From Setaria digitata (Eukaryota > Nematoda > Chromadorea > Rhabditida > Setariidae), in the NCBI GenBank assembly GCA_003640385.1, contig RCAB01000009.1:372001-436000 (forward strand): a stretch of 64,000 nucleotides of DNA, given 5' to 3'. Positions 10,701 to 34,270 of this stretch are shown piece after piece. Below the pieces are notes generated by a model. That model was given only the letters and a program-made list of their open reading frames with translations. It searched no databases and was not told the origin of the DNA. Numbering within the stretch: position 1 is the first letter of the stretch; every line of letters starts with the position of its first letter. The position numbers and the translations under genes are program-made.

Positions 10701-13700
10701 GGACAATCCCTCTTCCACCGCATCCAGAATTAGAACGTGAAGCATTTCAAAAGGGATTTTTCGGTCAATTTTGCTATTATGCTTCTTCCATATTCTTTTT
10801 CTTCAGAAATAATAATATAATTTATCAAACAAAAACTGTAACGAATTCGAGAAAGTGAAAATCCAAAAAAGCAGAGGCATAAAGCCAAATGGAACTGATA
10901 GAGATAAGAATAGGTGTTTGGTCTATGAAAATGTTTATTTGAATTATATTTTTTTGCAGCTGCTGGTTAATATCAAATAATTTGAACAACTTGGAAAATT
11001 GTTAATCAGAGATTTGTTTTAATACATGGTGGATGCACCATTTGTTTGAGTTACCAATTATCATATTAGTGTTTGTTTTCATTCAAAATGCTACCAAGTA
11101 TTTTCGAATATCTGATTTTAAGTAATATTGTTTGTGCTTCAGGAATCGTTGAAGGGACAGTAACAACATCTATTGATGGCATCAAGCTTGGACAAGTTGT
11201 AGCACTTAGTTTCGATTCATTTGGGAATTTAGTTATATTTCATCGTGGTAGTCGCACTTGGAACTTCATGTATGTTCACTTCTTTTCATCTTAATGATTT
11301 TTTTTCTTTTTTTTTTTTTTTTTCATACCAATTATGAAGAAACTTGAAAATTTTGTCTTCAGGTCATTTGATTTTCAAAACAACTTGCGAGATCAGAGGC
11401 CTATCGCTGAAGATGTAATTTTAATTACATATGCGAGTGAGCCAAATGGAACGCTATCATTACTTGATAAATATGGCCATAAAAAGTAATACATTATAAA
11501 CGCTGGTAAATATAACGCTAAATCATATACCTTTCTCGCATGGTGATAGACTCTAGGAATTCTCTTATTAGTAATACAGGTATATATATGAAGGGGAAAT
11601 GAGAGAAAAATCTGGGCCATTTTTTGGTGCCCAGGAAATGCCATTAAGCAGTCAAAGATAATTTTATGTTTATATTTTACAAGGAGGAGAGCCACTTAAA
11701 ATCACGTTATGTTGTAATCACCTAAACATATTGTGTAAAACATGCTCAAGTTTTTGTTTCATAAACGTGATGGAAGGAGATTTAGAGAGTGCAAAACAGG
11801 GTAAAATAGAAAAAATGTTTGCGCAGTTTACTTAACAATCATGAAGAAAGACAAATATATCGTTGGCTGTAATAAATTTTAAATGTCGTTCTTTTTCCTA
11901 GGTTCTATATGCCACATGGTCTGGCAATTGACCAGCAAAATGATTATTATACAACTGACGTCGGCTCCCATCAAGTGATCAAATGGACACTTTCACAGGG
12001 TTTTATTCGTTCGTAATTTTCCAAACTGCGATAAGGACGGTTAGAAATTGATTAGGCAAACTGGTTTGAACAAATTATAACATTTACATTTCTTTTTCAT
12101 TTTTTCCTAAGCCGAATTACCAATTAATTAACTGCTGGTCTTAACGGTTTTACATAACTTAGTATAAATGGGAATCTTTTATTCATCACTATGTACTGAA
12201 ACGTTGCATGCTCAGTACTAACAAACTATGTGATTCGACAATCGATATCATTAAGTATATGGCCCTTGTAAGACGAAATTATTTGGTCCATTTTTCATGT
12301 AGGAGAGTTCATTTGGGAAAAAAGCTGTAGAAAGTACGATTTTAATTTGTTATTAAGTTTTTTTACTACTTCTATAAAGTTGTAGGCTCTTTGTCGGAAG
12401 TTTTTGCACTGGGTGAAAAGTTTGTTCCTGGAAACGACAAGAAACATTTCTGTAAACCAGCTGGTGTAGCTGTCACGATGGATGGAAGCATCTTTGTTGC
12501 TGACGGTTATTGCAATAATCGGATCGTAAAATTCGATCGAAACGGAAAATTCGTAACTCAGTGGGGGCAGTCAAGTTATGATAATGATAATAGTAAGTTA
12601 TTAGCAGACTGATTAGAAAGTTGAAAAGGAAAGTTCTCTCCTCGAAAACTTTAAAAATAGAGGGGTTTCTTTATGCCTTGACCAGTAGATTTGGAATTGA
12701 ACTTTTGAAACTGAATATATTTTAACCTACAAATATTCCGAATTTAATTATCCCTTGTGAATGTTGATATAGAGGTGATTTGAGCTTTCATTTTATAAGA
12801 GTCAGGATAAGCTTTCATTATGAGTCAGAGTATTTCTTCAATACTAAAATTGTTAATTTTCAGTCGGTGGTAAACAGGGCCTACCACTAGGTATTTTTTC
12901 GTTGCCACATGATATTGTCTCAAATAATGATGGATCATTATTGTATGTCTCTGATCGTGAAAATGCTCGAATACAAATATTTCGAAGTGATGGGCAACCA
13001 GTGGGCCAAATTGTTAATCCGGCAAACGGTGCTGCTTTTGGGAATATTTATTCAGCGGATTACTACAGTAAGATCTGTTTTTTGCTGCTAAAATTTCACT
13101 GAAAGATCGTTTTTCTTCTAACATTTCTGGAAGATATCTTATGGACAAAAGAAAACAGAAAAATTGAATTTAAAATAAGACCAGAAAACAGATATTTGAA
13201 ATGGATTGTTTCATATCTTAGAATAACTAGGTGATGTTAGTTAGAGTGGACGAGGAATCAATTTTTTTCTCTATCAAACATTTTATCAATAATTCAGCAT
13301 CATTCATTAGAATTTCTGAGCTCTTAATGTAAAGTCTATTTACAGTAGCCAAAATTTTATAAAATGAAGTTCACTAGTTCATGAAACATCTTCCATCTTC
13401 GAGTATTTTCCGATTTGACTACATTTTCAGTATTTCGGGATGCTACATGAATTCATTGTGATTTGGATGCATTACACTCATTCATATGTTTTTTTTTTTT
13501 TTTTTTTTTTTTTTTTTCAGAGAACGTATTGTACTTCATTCCTGGCAAATCACAGAACGATGCACCCTTACGTCTATTTAGTGCTCATGTGGAAGCTGCT
13601 CAAGTGCAATATTCATTTGAGCCAACAAAATATTTTTTCAATCGACCACATTCAATTCGAGTCTCCAGAAATGGGCAGTACATCTACGTTGGGGAACTGG

Positions 13701-14719
13701 GTGAAAATGGTGGTCGAGTTTTGCAGTTTGTAATGCATCCTAATTGGAATCAAGTTACTGGTGTGGTTTTGCTCACTTTTTTTTTTCGAATAAAATGCTT
13801 TTTAAATTTTGGAACATTCAAAATTTTAGTTCTTGGATTTGATATTTTCATTCACTTTGCAGTCGATTGGTCCCTCGGAAATTCATAGGAGGTTAAAGAA
13901 GAAGTGACATCCTAATGATTCGTAATGAGGAAGCTTCGCAAATTGACACTTAAATAACAGTTGCACTGCAGAATAAATAGAACTTAACGTTAAAGCTAAA
14001 TAATAACATGTGAGCCTTTCACATTCACTAGCTTTGACGTTGCGATTAAAAACTAATAAATAATATTTTAGTTTAAACATGAAATAACTTTGTATAATCC
14101 ATTTCCTGACTGAACTTGATTTTGGTCTACAGTATGCATCTATTATTTGCAAAACATGATACAAAAAAGAAGGTGGATTTTGCGACTGAAAAATGGTAGA
14201 AAAAACATTTGGGATTATTTTTATCATTCATTTTTTGAAATCACTTTTTTCCTTCTGGATTCTATATGTATTGCAGATTCCTTGCTACCACACTCGAATT
14301 TTGCAGCAAATGGAACTTCACAATTCTCTATTTCTTCCATGCTTTTGATTACGTTTATTCCTGTACTGTTATTGATCTCTTTTGCATACAGACAAAGTAA
14401 AAAAATACGACTTGGAAAGCAACAATCAGTTTTAGATCGAGCGGTAAGCTTTCAGGTGGAATTATCAGTTTTGGAAATATTTGTCAAGTTTTAAACATTA
14501 ATGAATTAAAAACACATCTGTCAAGGAAGGTCATGGGGAAGAGACATAGCCCATGAATAAATCTTTGTTGCACAAAAATTTTCTGTTCTTTCACAATATG
14601 TTTAGGAATTTCTAATATTTTAGGGCTTCAAACCTCTACGAACAGATGATCCGGAAACATCGGATGATGATTCAGATGATATTATTGGTTCTCAACAAAA
14701 AAGCAATCATAGGTTTTGA
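7702..14719 (+). CDS. PAM: Bifunctional peptidylglycine alpha-amidating monooxygenase (PHM plus PAL)
   Basis: Makes C-terminally amidated neuropeptides in the secretory pathway. The PHM half hydroxylates the terminal glycine using copper, oxygen and ascorbate; the PAL half cleaves the product. Sixteen exons join in phase to 804 residues: 7702-7845, 8060-8182, 8221-8269, 8430-8579, 9211-9290, 9641-9810, 10006-10239, 10561-10763, 11143-11269, 11363-11485, 11902-11999, 12386-12592, 12864-13067, 13521-13760, 14277-14443, 14624-14719. PHM copper ligands are all present: H118/H119 (RVHHILLYGC), H184 (QVHYA), H252/H254 (HTHNMG) and M324 (DEMCN). PAL zinc histidines H473 (MPHGL), H585 (LPHDI) and H681 (RPHSI), plus Y542 and R601, are present too. 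Residues 7-25 form a signal peptide or anchor; 739-755 is a membrane span followed by a basic and acidic cytosolic tail. It resembles C. elegans PAMN-1. Three conserved disulfides are missing. The shortest intron is 38 bases. Confidence 0.94.
13489..13517 (+). repeat. 29-base poly-T run abutting a splice acceptor
   Basis: A run of 29 T forms the whole polypyrimidine tract before CAG and the PAM exon starting at 13521. Its length may vary between individuals or be misassembled. It lies in the intron and does not change the protein. Confidence 0.9.
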
Positions 14720-14995
14720 AGAATTGTTAGCTTTAGCTAAAGTTGAAATTGCTCCTAGCTATTCCTTGTTTTCTGGAAGAGGGAAGAAGCAAATGAATCA
14801 TTTAATAATTGGTTAGCAATATTTTATTGCTAGTAAGAGCTGCTATTGCTTCTGACACTACCGAAAAACCCAAACGCTATTTGTAATGTAATGCTTGGTT
14901 CCAAATAACGAAAAGTAAAGCATAATATGAGATTGACAGAAATGTAGGTTATCTTAGCATAATTATCGCTGTTAATCTTTAGATTCTTCTGACAA

Positions 14996-15001
14996 AATAA
15001 A
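14996..15001 (+). terminator. Likely polyadenylation signal of PAM
   Basis: AATAAA lies 277 bases after the PAM stop codon, the first canonical hexamer in a non-coding plus-strand context. Confidence 0.5.
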
Positions 15002-16420
15002 TTCTAATGTTGTTCATTGGAAAATTTGTGCTGCTGTCTAAGCAAATGAAAGTGGAATGCACTAATTAGTGTTGAATATGGTTTCGCTGAGTTTTGTTTT
15101 CTAGTATTAACTATTTCCATTGTCATCCTTTTTCCTATTTGTACATTTCTAGATTTTTAAATTGGCCTTTTACTACTTTTTATAGCTAATCTGTATGTTC
15201 GTTCTACTGTTGGAGTTCGATTTTCGTTATTCCAATTTTCACCTTTATTTGTTCACTCTGCATTTATTCTTATCTGCCCTAGCTTCTTATTTTCACTTTA
15301 AAACTTTCACTTTCTCTCTTATCACTCTTCATTTTCTTGTGTTTTAATTTGGCTCTCCAGTTTTTTCTTTTATCTTTTCATCTTCCCGGAAAGTTTTCTT
15401 CTGTTAACTTATTTGATATAACAGTACGTGGCGCCTATTATCAATATTATCTATGGCCGAGTACTTTTGTTGTGTGTGGTGCTTATTGTCGTGATACTTA
15501 TTAAATCATAATATGTAGGATACTTACTTGTTCTCACTTCACAATTTCATATTCGTACTTTCTTTGTTTTTCTTTCATTTTCTTTCTCTAAGATATGGGA
15601 GCTTTTTATAATTGTTCTTCATGGTTGTAAGCTGGATTAGCTTTTTCGTCATTTTCTCTTTCCCTAATATTAAATAAAATTGTCGCGTATGGGTGGGTAT
15701 TTTTTATCCGAAATAATAAAAAGGACGAAGCCGTTTTCCGGACCATCTATGCCACCTAAAGCAGTATACTTATGTGGATTATTAACTGGAGTTTATGAAT
15801 TTCCGGTGGCTACAGTGTCACAAATTTTGCTCCCAACAGTACAGAAGTATAAGCAGCGCAAGAAAGAAATCTCAATAATTTCCCACGCTGCGCTGAAAAG
15901 TTACGTGCTAAGAACCTCTAGCAACGTCACGTAAGACAGTAAATTCACAAGACGAAAGTTGCTGTATTCTGAGAAAGGTGAGACTTAGGAGGCTGCGGCT
16001 TAATCTCACCAGTAAAATGCTGTGACCTTGTCAACTTCGTCCTCCTCCTCAACTGTCATACTGCAACGGTTTGCAGTGACAACAATGCGACGTGTCTGAA
16101 TACAAAGTGTGTGCTGGCCTGTCACACAATTATACTCAGAGTGTTATATATCTCACTAATTTATCACCATAACACCCACCAAATGTTGACTACGAAATGT
16201 CTATCCCCTCATGTTCTGCAACTTCCATCATATGACTGCGCAATACACGATCTGTGTGCGTGAACATAACTGGGCACACGTGAAGCACATAGATGAAATA
16301 CGTGTGTGGAATACGTGGAGGGTGTGCGTGTAGATGCGTCTTCACGTGTAGGCGTAATGGGCTGCTGTCGATGTGCAAGTGCAGGATGCTTACCCAGTGC
16401 ACTGCAGTTTGGCTTGCAGC

Positions 16421-16477
16421 GAGAGAGAGGGAGTGAGAAAGAGAGAGGGAGAGGAAGAAGAGAAGAGGAGAGAGGGC
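16421..16477 (+). repeat. GA-rich purine tract
   Basis: A 57-base almost pure A/G tract, mostly imperfect GA repeats, inside the GC-richer block about 650 bases upstream of the remodeller start codon. Such tracts can bind GAGA-type factors or exclude nucleosomes; whether it regulates the gene is inference. Confidence 0.8.
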
Positions 16478-17132
16478 GCTGGGAGTAGCCATCGGTACAG
16501 CACTAACAGGGCGACAGAGCCCGGTCGCAAATAGCTTTCATCCTTCTCTTGCCTCTTCAATCCTCTACTGTCTCTGCATTTGCCTCGCTCACGGACGTAA
16601 GGTGACGCGTCGGTGGGGACGAGGACGTCTCGGACTAGTTCCAAACCACGTACTTGTCCTAACCCTAATTATTTCGCTGCTCTATCACGTACATACGTTT
16701 GGTGTTGCAATGAACCGTGTGCTTACGTCTAACATGAAGATCGGGAAATAGTTCCTCGTCATTTGTGACCACCACTACCACCTGGAGATTCCCTCAATCC
16801 GCGACAGGTGTCGAAATATCGGATCAACTGTCTTTGAATGCTTAATCAAAATTTAAAGCTTCAAAAAATCTTTTTTTACTTTTCACCTGTTAATTAGCAC
16901 ATCGTATATAAACGTTATTTAATGTGGTATTGTTCTTGTATGGCTTTTTTCTACACCATAAACCATTGAATTTCAGAAGCTTTATCATCTCAGCTAGTTA
17001 AAATTCAGTTCGAAGATTATTATTTCTAGTTTTAACATATTCGTTTTACTTTGCCAGAACGTTTACTGTTGTTATCCTTTTTTTTAAGCAGTAGCATTTC
17101 CTTGGATTATTGCTGCAGGATGGAATATAGCG

Positions 17133-29924
<12,792 letters not shown>

Positions 29925-32900
29925 TAAAATTATCAGCATGAATCTTCCAGCCGATGATTTTGTTTTTAGTGAATGGTTTTCATCTGTCATGAAATTTTCA
30001 CCAGCTGGTTGATGGTACTGCAAAACGCGCGAGATTTGTGTTTAAAAAGAAAGAGTTTGAAATACCGGAATGGGATTTTGTCGAGAGTTTCATCTTTGGA
30101 TTTATTGAAATTGGAAGGAAACTGTACTAATGAACTGGAGCAGTATCATTTACGAAAATAAGGAGCTGTTGTTTTAGGTAACTTTGATATTTTTATTTCG
30201 TGGTTTGTTGCCGATCTCCAGCTGTTTACATATACCTTTTCATTGTTAGGTACCTATTGTCGTGTAATATTCTTTTTTGTGTAATGTCAAATAATTTAAG
30301 TAAATGTACCCTTCATCATATACAAGAGGAATGTAAAAGTAAACTGACAGCTTATATGATCTCCGATTTTTCATTTTGACAGCGTATTGTGTGTTTGTCT
30401 ATGCGATCTTTTATCTTCATTTTAATCTTACTACTGTTTTGTCGTGTATTTTCCCGTAGCTTGAGATGGGTTTCCAGAGAAATTGGGGTTGCATTTATCT
30501 TTCAATTCCAAAATTAAAGTTCTATATAAAATTATTTCTTTTTTTATGCTGTGACAGTTAAAAGAATCAAAATGTCACTTTGAAATGAAGACCCTGATAT
30601 CAGGATTGTTGGCTCTGAGGTTCATCATCAGATCTTAACTAAAAATGCTTCATGTTTGCGAGGAGTAATTTTCTGGCTTGCTCCTCTGAGATTATGAAGT
30701 ATTTATGAAATAGCTCGTAATTTATTTTTCATGAAATAAGCCCGATCCATACTTTTATATTGTAGTATATTATATTTGTTTAAGGTGACGCTGTTTATAA
30801 AACAATTTTATGTTCAGTTTTCAAGAACTTTTGTTGAAATCCATTTAGGTGGTGGTGTTTGTAAAGCTACAAAACACTTTTTTCTTTACGTTAATAATTT
30901 TACTATTCAGGTTTGTCCGGTCGTTTCGTGCGGCTATGTCTTCCATAACGAACTGAGTTCAGTCGTGCTCAGATTTTCTTCGGCTTAGTCAAATTGGTGA
31001 TTAATTAGGAATTCTGTGAGGAATCTATTACAGATCTAATTTTGTGGGCGATTCATGAAGCTGAGATGGGGGGTTGTCCCCATCGTAGCACTGGTTATTT
31101 TCTCGCTCTTTCGGCTTGTTCTGCTGTAATTCAACTGCCTAACATTTGTTAGTCCCATATCGTAGGATAGGGGTGCATTCTATAGTCTTATTTTCTTAAC
31201 TTTGTTAAAGTTCGGATTTTTTGGCACGAAACTGTCGTCACATTGTTTTGTTTTTGTATGGTTTCACAAACAATTTCTATGAATTATTAAATGTAAAGTA
31301 TAGATCGTCGTTGCCGTTTTGTGTTATGTTAACATTACATGTCTTATATCATTACCTTTTTTTTTTATTTTAAATGGATTGAAATTTATTTCGTCGTAAA
31401 CCCCCATTCCAAAATTACTAATATCACTTGAAATGGTTCGAACAGTTTTTGACCAACTGTGACATAAAAAAAATTAAAATGACCATTTTTCATTATAGAT
31501 TAGTCTAAGAATAGCTGATGCTTGACATATTTAGTATGTTAATGTTATCAGTTGCAATATTTCGGTAGTGAGATGCAGCAAGCTCGGCAGATGCAAACAG
31601 TTGAAATAGCGTGGGATGATTATTGTTCACGTGCTAGAAACATTTCAAAGACACTTTGGTTACTTTCCTCCTTCTGCATTCTGGATAACATTTTCTGGAT
31701 GTCTTCGCACTGATGAGTTTTGATCCATTAATAAGTAAGTATCTATGACTGATTAAAAAGATCTATGATTCACATAAAAGTTATCATTTTCGAATCTGTA
31801 AAAATAGATGTGATGAATTAATTTACTGCTGACGTAGATCGTTGTTTACATTTATCCGCTCCCTTCGTATCTCTATCTAAACTGTTTAGATGTCGCACAA
31901 AGGTAAAGAAGATGAAGAAGCATAACTTCTCAGAATATCTCTAGCTGTATTCTCCTTACTCCATCCACAGTTACACTTATATACCTTCACCTATATATGT
32001 TATTGATCAGACTAGTGTAAAGTTGTGTTGGTGGCCTGGAAATTCTGCATTCCTGTTGACTGAGGGACTTCTTTTCAGTCCTATAATAGGTTGCATGTGT
32101 TCGTTGAAATGACTGGAGATTTGGAAATGTTAGACGAGCGCGTTATGGATGATACATAGTGAAGTATTAGTGGTGATATTGAGACAGACTCGTCTCTTTG
32201 AATGTTTGGATTCATAGCACGTACGTGTCAATTTGTCTGAACTTTATGGAAGATGCACCACTTACAACAACTAAGAAGTATAGACTACTTATGAATTGCT
32301 ACAACTTTTCACAAATGATATCAGTTTTTTTCCATTTCTGGTTTCTTCGTTTTTTACGTTCTTCTGTTTCGTTCTCAGAAAGCCAACATCTGAGTCGAAC
32401 AAGTGACTATTAGTCCTCTTCCTCACGCTCCTTCCTCTTTCCCGTTTTTTTTTTCCGAATTTCACTGGTGAGTTGAAGAACGGTTGCAGTTCTTCGATCT
32501 ATTAAATACTATTATTCTTTTCTCTTTTCGTCATTGCAATGGTATGTGCTGGATTCCTCGAAAAGAACCTCTTTACAGGACTTCTGGAAGCAGATATCAG
32601 TGTTATCATTCAAATTTCTCCAGGTTCTACGTAGCCCTCAACATTTGTTTGGATGTATATTAAGAGATGGACGAAAGAAGTCCTCAAACCATTGGATCTA
32701 TCATTGAATATATGTGTATGGTGGCATATCGGAAATTTGTTACAAGAGCGCGAGGTGAAACGATCCGAAAACGGTTAGCGAATTTCAGACGATGATTCGA
32801 TTACCAACTTTGTGGATATAACACACTACTGTAGCACTCTGTACTGTAGTAAAACTAGTTAAGAAGGAAACGTTTGGGACAATGCTTGGTCTAAAAATTA

Positions 32901-33120
32901 TTCGTGATTGGCGGGAAGTCATGGGACTACCTTAGATTACCCGCTATTTCGAGCTTGACGATCTGTTCTTCAAAGTGAGTTGAAATTCTCTGCACTCACC
33001 CTACTTATCACGTCATCGTAATTTTATAACTTTGGAAATTGCATCTTCTTTTTTCTTAATTTTGAAATTTTTTTTTTTTCTAGAAATTAAGACCAAGTTT
33101 CCATTCTAAAGAAAAAATTA
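29925..33120. other. CHD 3' region and unassigned DNA
   Basis: The first several hundred bases are probably the remodeller 3' untranslated region. Beyond that there are only short open frames (30776-30988, 32198-32413) without family resemblance. Near the right end, small exon-like pieces with good donors occur, such as ATG at 31890 followed by GTAAAG, and 32935-32973 followed by GTGAGT. The second could lead in phase into the exon at 33133, but the evidence is thin. Confidence 0.4.
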
Positions 33121-34270
33121 ACTGTCTATAGATTACTCAACAAAAAGTTCCTTTTCGATGTGTCGGATAAAGAAAATATGCAAAGATTAGAGGGTGGTTT
33201 TTTGGGAGCGGTAGAGGCATGCGAATTGAATGGTTTCGTTCAAGATGTAAGTTTGTTTTTCTACATTTAAATTATTTCATTTTAATTCTGTAAGTTTGAA
33301 GAAATATGAAAGTATTGTGTAAGAGATTTCTTTTAGATTATCCGTACTTTGTTGTAAGAAGAATGTTTTTTAGCTGCGTAAACGTGGCATTGTACGTGAT
33401 GGACCGGATGGTATACATATACCTGCACTAGAAACTATGGGTGAACCAACAGAAGATGAGGATGCTAGTAGTACTAATAGTAATGCTAGTGATGCTGGTA
33501 TCAGTGAAGTCGATGCAATTCTTAAAGATGCAGCAATACGAGCAGCTTTTGCTAGAAGAATTGGGTAAAAAAAAATTCGTTCGTTTTTCCTTAATTAAAA
33601 TTAAATGAGAATATGTCTAATTATAATTGTAAAAAAGTTTGCGATGCTTATCTGTTTCAGTTCTTCCAGCAAAGTGCAACGGACATCGCCCAGCAAACTC
33701 CGAGCATATTTTGAAATTGCCGATGCCACATTTACCAAAGTCTCAATTCCAGTTCGTATATTTCACGTTTTGCTTTTTAAGTTTTCATTATTGAGTTTCG
33801 ATTCAGCTATTGCTGGAGTTAACGGCTGTTCGACTGCCATTTTCGTCAAACGCTAACTATAATCACATTATGATTCTTGAAGCTAATATGTGCTTTGTAT
33901 TTCCAAGTAATTGGTAGTTATTCTCGTCTTGTGAAATCCAAGTGCGTTTTGCGTAAGCAGCTTATTCTCATTTCGGTTAAGGTGCATCCCCATATTGTCT
34001 TAAAAAAAAAACTTTTTGCTAGTTCATTTTCATCTACACTTTAGAACCATTGTGACCAAATGTTTTAGAAACAAATTAATGTGGTCTTATAACTTGTTAA
34101 ATTTGTTTTTTCAGAATGGATGTGAAGATGTTCGCACTCCTCTTGAGGAAGTAGTTAATGAGAAACTAAGGGATAAAGAAGAAAGCAGCGTCGAGAATCA
34201 GAAAACCACAGATGAAAATCAGCGAACTACCGAAGAAGGATCACTCCCAAAGCGTGCGCGGTGCTGCTGA
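33121..34270 (+). CDS. Unidentified 3' exons, charged Ser/Asp-rich protein (5' end not found)
   Basis: Four exons join in phase and end in a TGA at 34268-34270: up to 33246 (open from 33091; a possible acceptor gives a start at 33133), 33374-33564, 33661-33751 and 34115-34270. Donors and acceptors are standard. Readable residues include GGFLGAVEACELNGFVQD, LRKRGIVRDGPDG, a run of Ser/Asn/Asp, SKLRAYFEIADATFTKV and a basic end LPKRARCC. The first Met in frame is at 33178. I do not recognise the family. It may be a small separate gene, or an alternative 3' end of the remodeller gene 3.2 kb upstream on the same strand, since the composition (charged, Ser-rich, nuclear-looking basic motif) would suit either. 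No domain is visible and no function is proposed. Confidence 0.55.

Larger units (their letters stand above)
14720..17132. other. PAM 3' region and probable promoter of the CHD gene
   Basis: The first part is the PAM 3' untranslated region, with AATAAA at 14996-15001. From about 15100 to 15660 the sequence is T-rich. From about 15950 to 16820 it is distinctly richer in G and C and contains many CG dinucleotides, CACGTG-like words and a GA-rich tract, unlike the surrounding DNA; this is a likely promoter or 5' leader of the remodeller gene. An 84-codon open frame at 15680-15934 has no recognisable features. A good acceptor (TGCTGCAG, ending at 17119) lies 13 bases before the remodeller start codon and may be a spliced-leader or 5' UTR splice site. 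Confidence 0.5.

Noticed and set aside
10764..10858. Coding extension of the PHM exon to the stop at 10858
   Set aside because: The translated end is T-rich intron-like sequence (a run of Phe), and splicing to 11143 restores the PAL domain in phase; kept only as a possible retained-intron isoform.
15680..15934. 84-codon plus-strand open frame
   Set aside because: No in-frame canonical start with context, no domain, and no splice-linked exons.
30776..32413. Short plus-strand open frames at 30776-30988 and 32198-32413
   Set aside because: Below 75 codons, no homology and no phase-compatible neighbours.
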